Origin: Actinomycetes bacterium
GTDB taxonomy: Bacteria > Actinomycetota > Acidimicrobiia > Acidimicrobiales > RAAP-2
Reading direction: 5' to 3'
DNA: 5,715 nt
NCBI GenBank assembly: GCA_021841725.1
Contig: JAKCEC010000080.1
Span: forward strand, 1-5,715
Below the pieces are notes generated by a model, which was given only the letters and a program-made list of their open reading frames with translations, was not told where the DNA came from and made no database searches. Position numbers and translations under genes: made by a program. Of the stretch, positions 5,528-5,715 are shown in pieces. Each line of letters opens with the position of its first letter. The stretch's first letter is position 1.

Positions 5528-5545
5528 AAAAAACGATGGACGTTT
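5528..5545 (-). terminator. Weak terminator-like hairpin downstream of the hicB-like gene
   Basis: In the direction of transcription AAACG pairs with CGTTT around a 5-nt loop and runs into six consecutive Ts (5533-5528). The stem is only 5 bp, so this may be a weak terminator separating hicB from the mazE/mazF promoter, or chance. Confidence 0.3.
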
Positions 5546-5665
5546 GTCTACCGTTGGTTGATAGGAGTACAAGGTGGTCAGGAAGCGACGTCGACAAGCA
5601 CCACCTGCGACGACGGCGCCGGGACATCTTCGCCGTGCTCAATCATCGACGCAATGTGCAATTCA
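5540..5665. repeat. Direct repeat, right copy (hicB 3' end plus 3' flank)
   Basis: Partner of 4735-4860, ungapped, about 86% identical. It covers the last 29 codons of the hicB-like gene, its TGA, and 38 bp of 3' flank, of which the outer 25 bp are identical to the left copy. Confidence 0.9.
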
Positions 5666-5715
5666 ATTGCCTCGTGGATGTTGGCGGTGACTTCTTCAAC
5701 GGAGTAGCCCGCAGA
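5578..5715 (-). CDS. hicB: HicB-family antitoxin, C-terminal part (5' end beyond the window)
   Basis: The last 45 residues before TGA (5578-5580) are visible. They read SAGYSVEEVTANIHEAIELH, then IASMIEHGEDVPAPSS and a final VVLVDVAS. This is the typical C-terminal half of the HicB RNase H-like antitoxin fold: the SVEEAxxNIxEAIxLHL helix, then GExxPxPSS and a last strand. HicB neutralises the HicA mRNA interferase and often represses its own operon. The protein stops right after the core fold, with no added HTH or RHH DNA-binding domain at the C-terminus. The start and any hicA partner must lie to the right of 5715 and are not visible. Base composition is like that of the adjacent mazE/mazF genes. 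The 3' end is duplicated at 4735-4860. Confidence 0.8.
   Translation of the reverse strand, partial: SAGYSVEEVTANIHEAIELHIASMIEHGEDVPAPSSQVVLVDVAS

Noticed and set aside
1..5715. CRISPR array, tRNA, rRNA or transposase gene
   Set aside because: No regularly spaced short repeats, no cloverleaf or rRNA-like sequence, and no DDE or integrase motifs were seen on either strand.

Overview
This is a GC-rich window (roughly 65-70% G+C in positions 1-4700, visibly lower to its right). It looks like the chromosome of a high-GC actinobacterium. The clues are a deazaflavin (F420)-type oxidoreductase of the Ddn family, a DinB-fold enzyme of actinobacterial type, remnants of a TetR regulator and an NAD-dependent epimerase, and three genes whose start codon lies exactly 6 nt after a TAnnnT -10 box, the signature of leaderless transcription. 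Acidimicrobiia is a guess only; no rRNA or tRNA is present to confirm it. Every intact gene is on the minus strand.

Layout in the direction of transcription (right to left). (a) 5715-4735 is a toxin-antitoxin region of lower GC. It holds the 3' end of a hicB-like antitoxin gene running off the right edge, a complete RHH antitoxin / MazF toxin pair overlapping by 14 nt (5449-4906), and a second, truncated hicB 3' end (4860-4773). The two hicB ends plus their 3' flank form a 126-bp direct repeat at a constant offset of 805 bp, bracketing mazEF. (b) 4679-4200 encodes a Ddn-like oxidoreductase. (c) 4094-2670 encodes a group II PLP-dependent decarboxylase with a leaderless promoter and a strong hairpin on its stop codon. 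(d) 2547-1666 encodes an uncharacterised protein with an HELGH zinc-peptidase motif. (e) 1665-1101 has no intact gene. It contains two 3' gene ends that meet head to head: a TetR C-terminus on the minus strand and an epimerase C-terminus on the plus strand, followed by an 11-bp perfect hairpin. This looks like a divergent regulator/target pair whose 5' halves and shared promoter were deleted. (f) 1100-579 encodes a DinB-like protein with a leaderless promoter. It is followed 49 nt later by an open frame (529 to the left edge) joining an antibiotic-biosynthesis-monooxygenase (ABM) domain to a class I SAM methyltransferase.

Working together: the mazE/mazF overlap implies translational coupling, and DinB plus ABM-methyltransferase are a likely two-gene operon. 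The decarboxylase, peptidase-like and Ddn-like genes share a strand but no evident pathway. The most interesting signals are the mirror-image deletion scar near 1335, the hicB repeats around mazEF, and the ABM-methyltransferase frame with a ribosome-binding site at the domain boundary.
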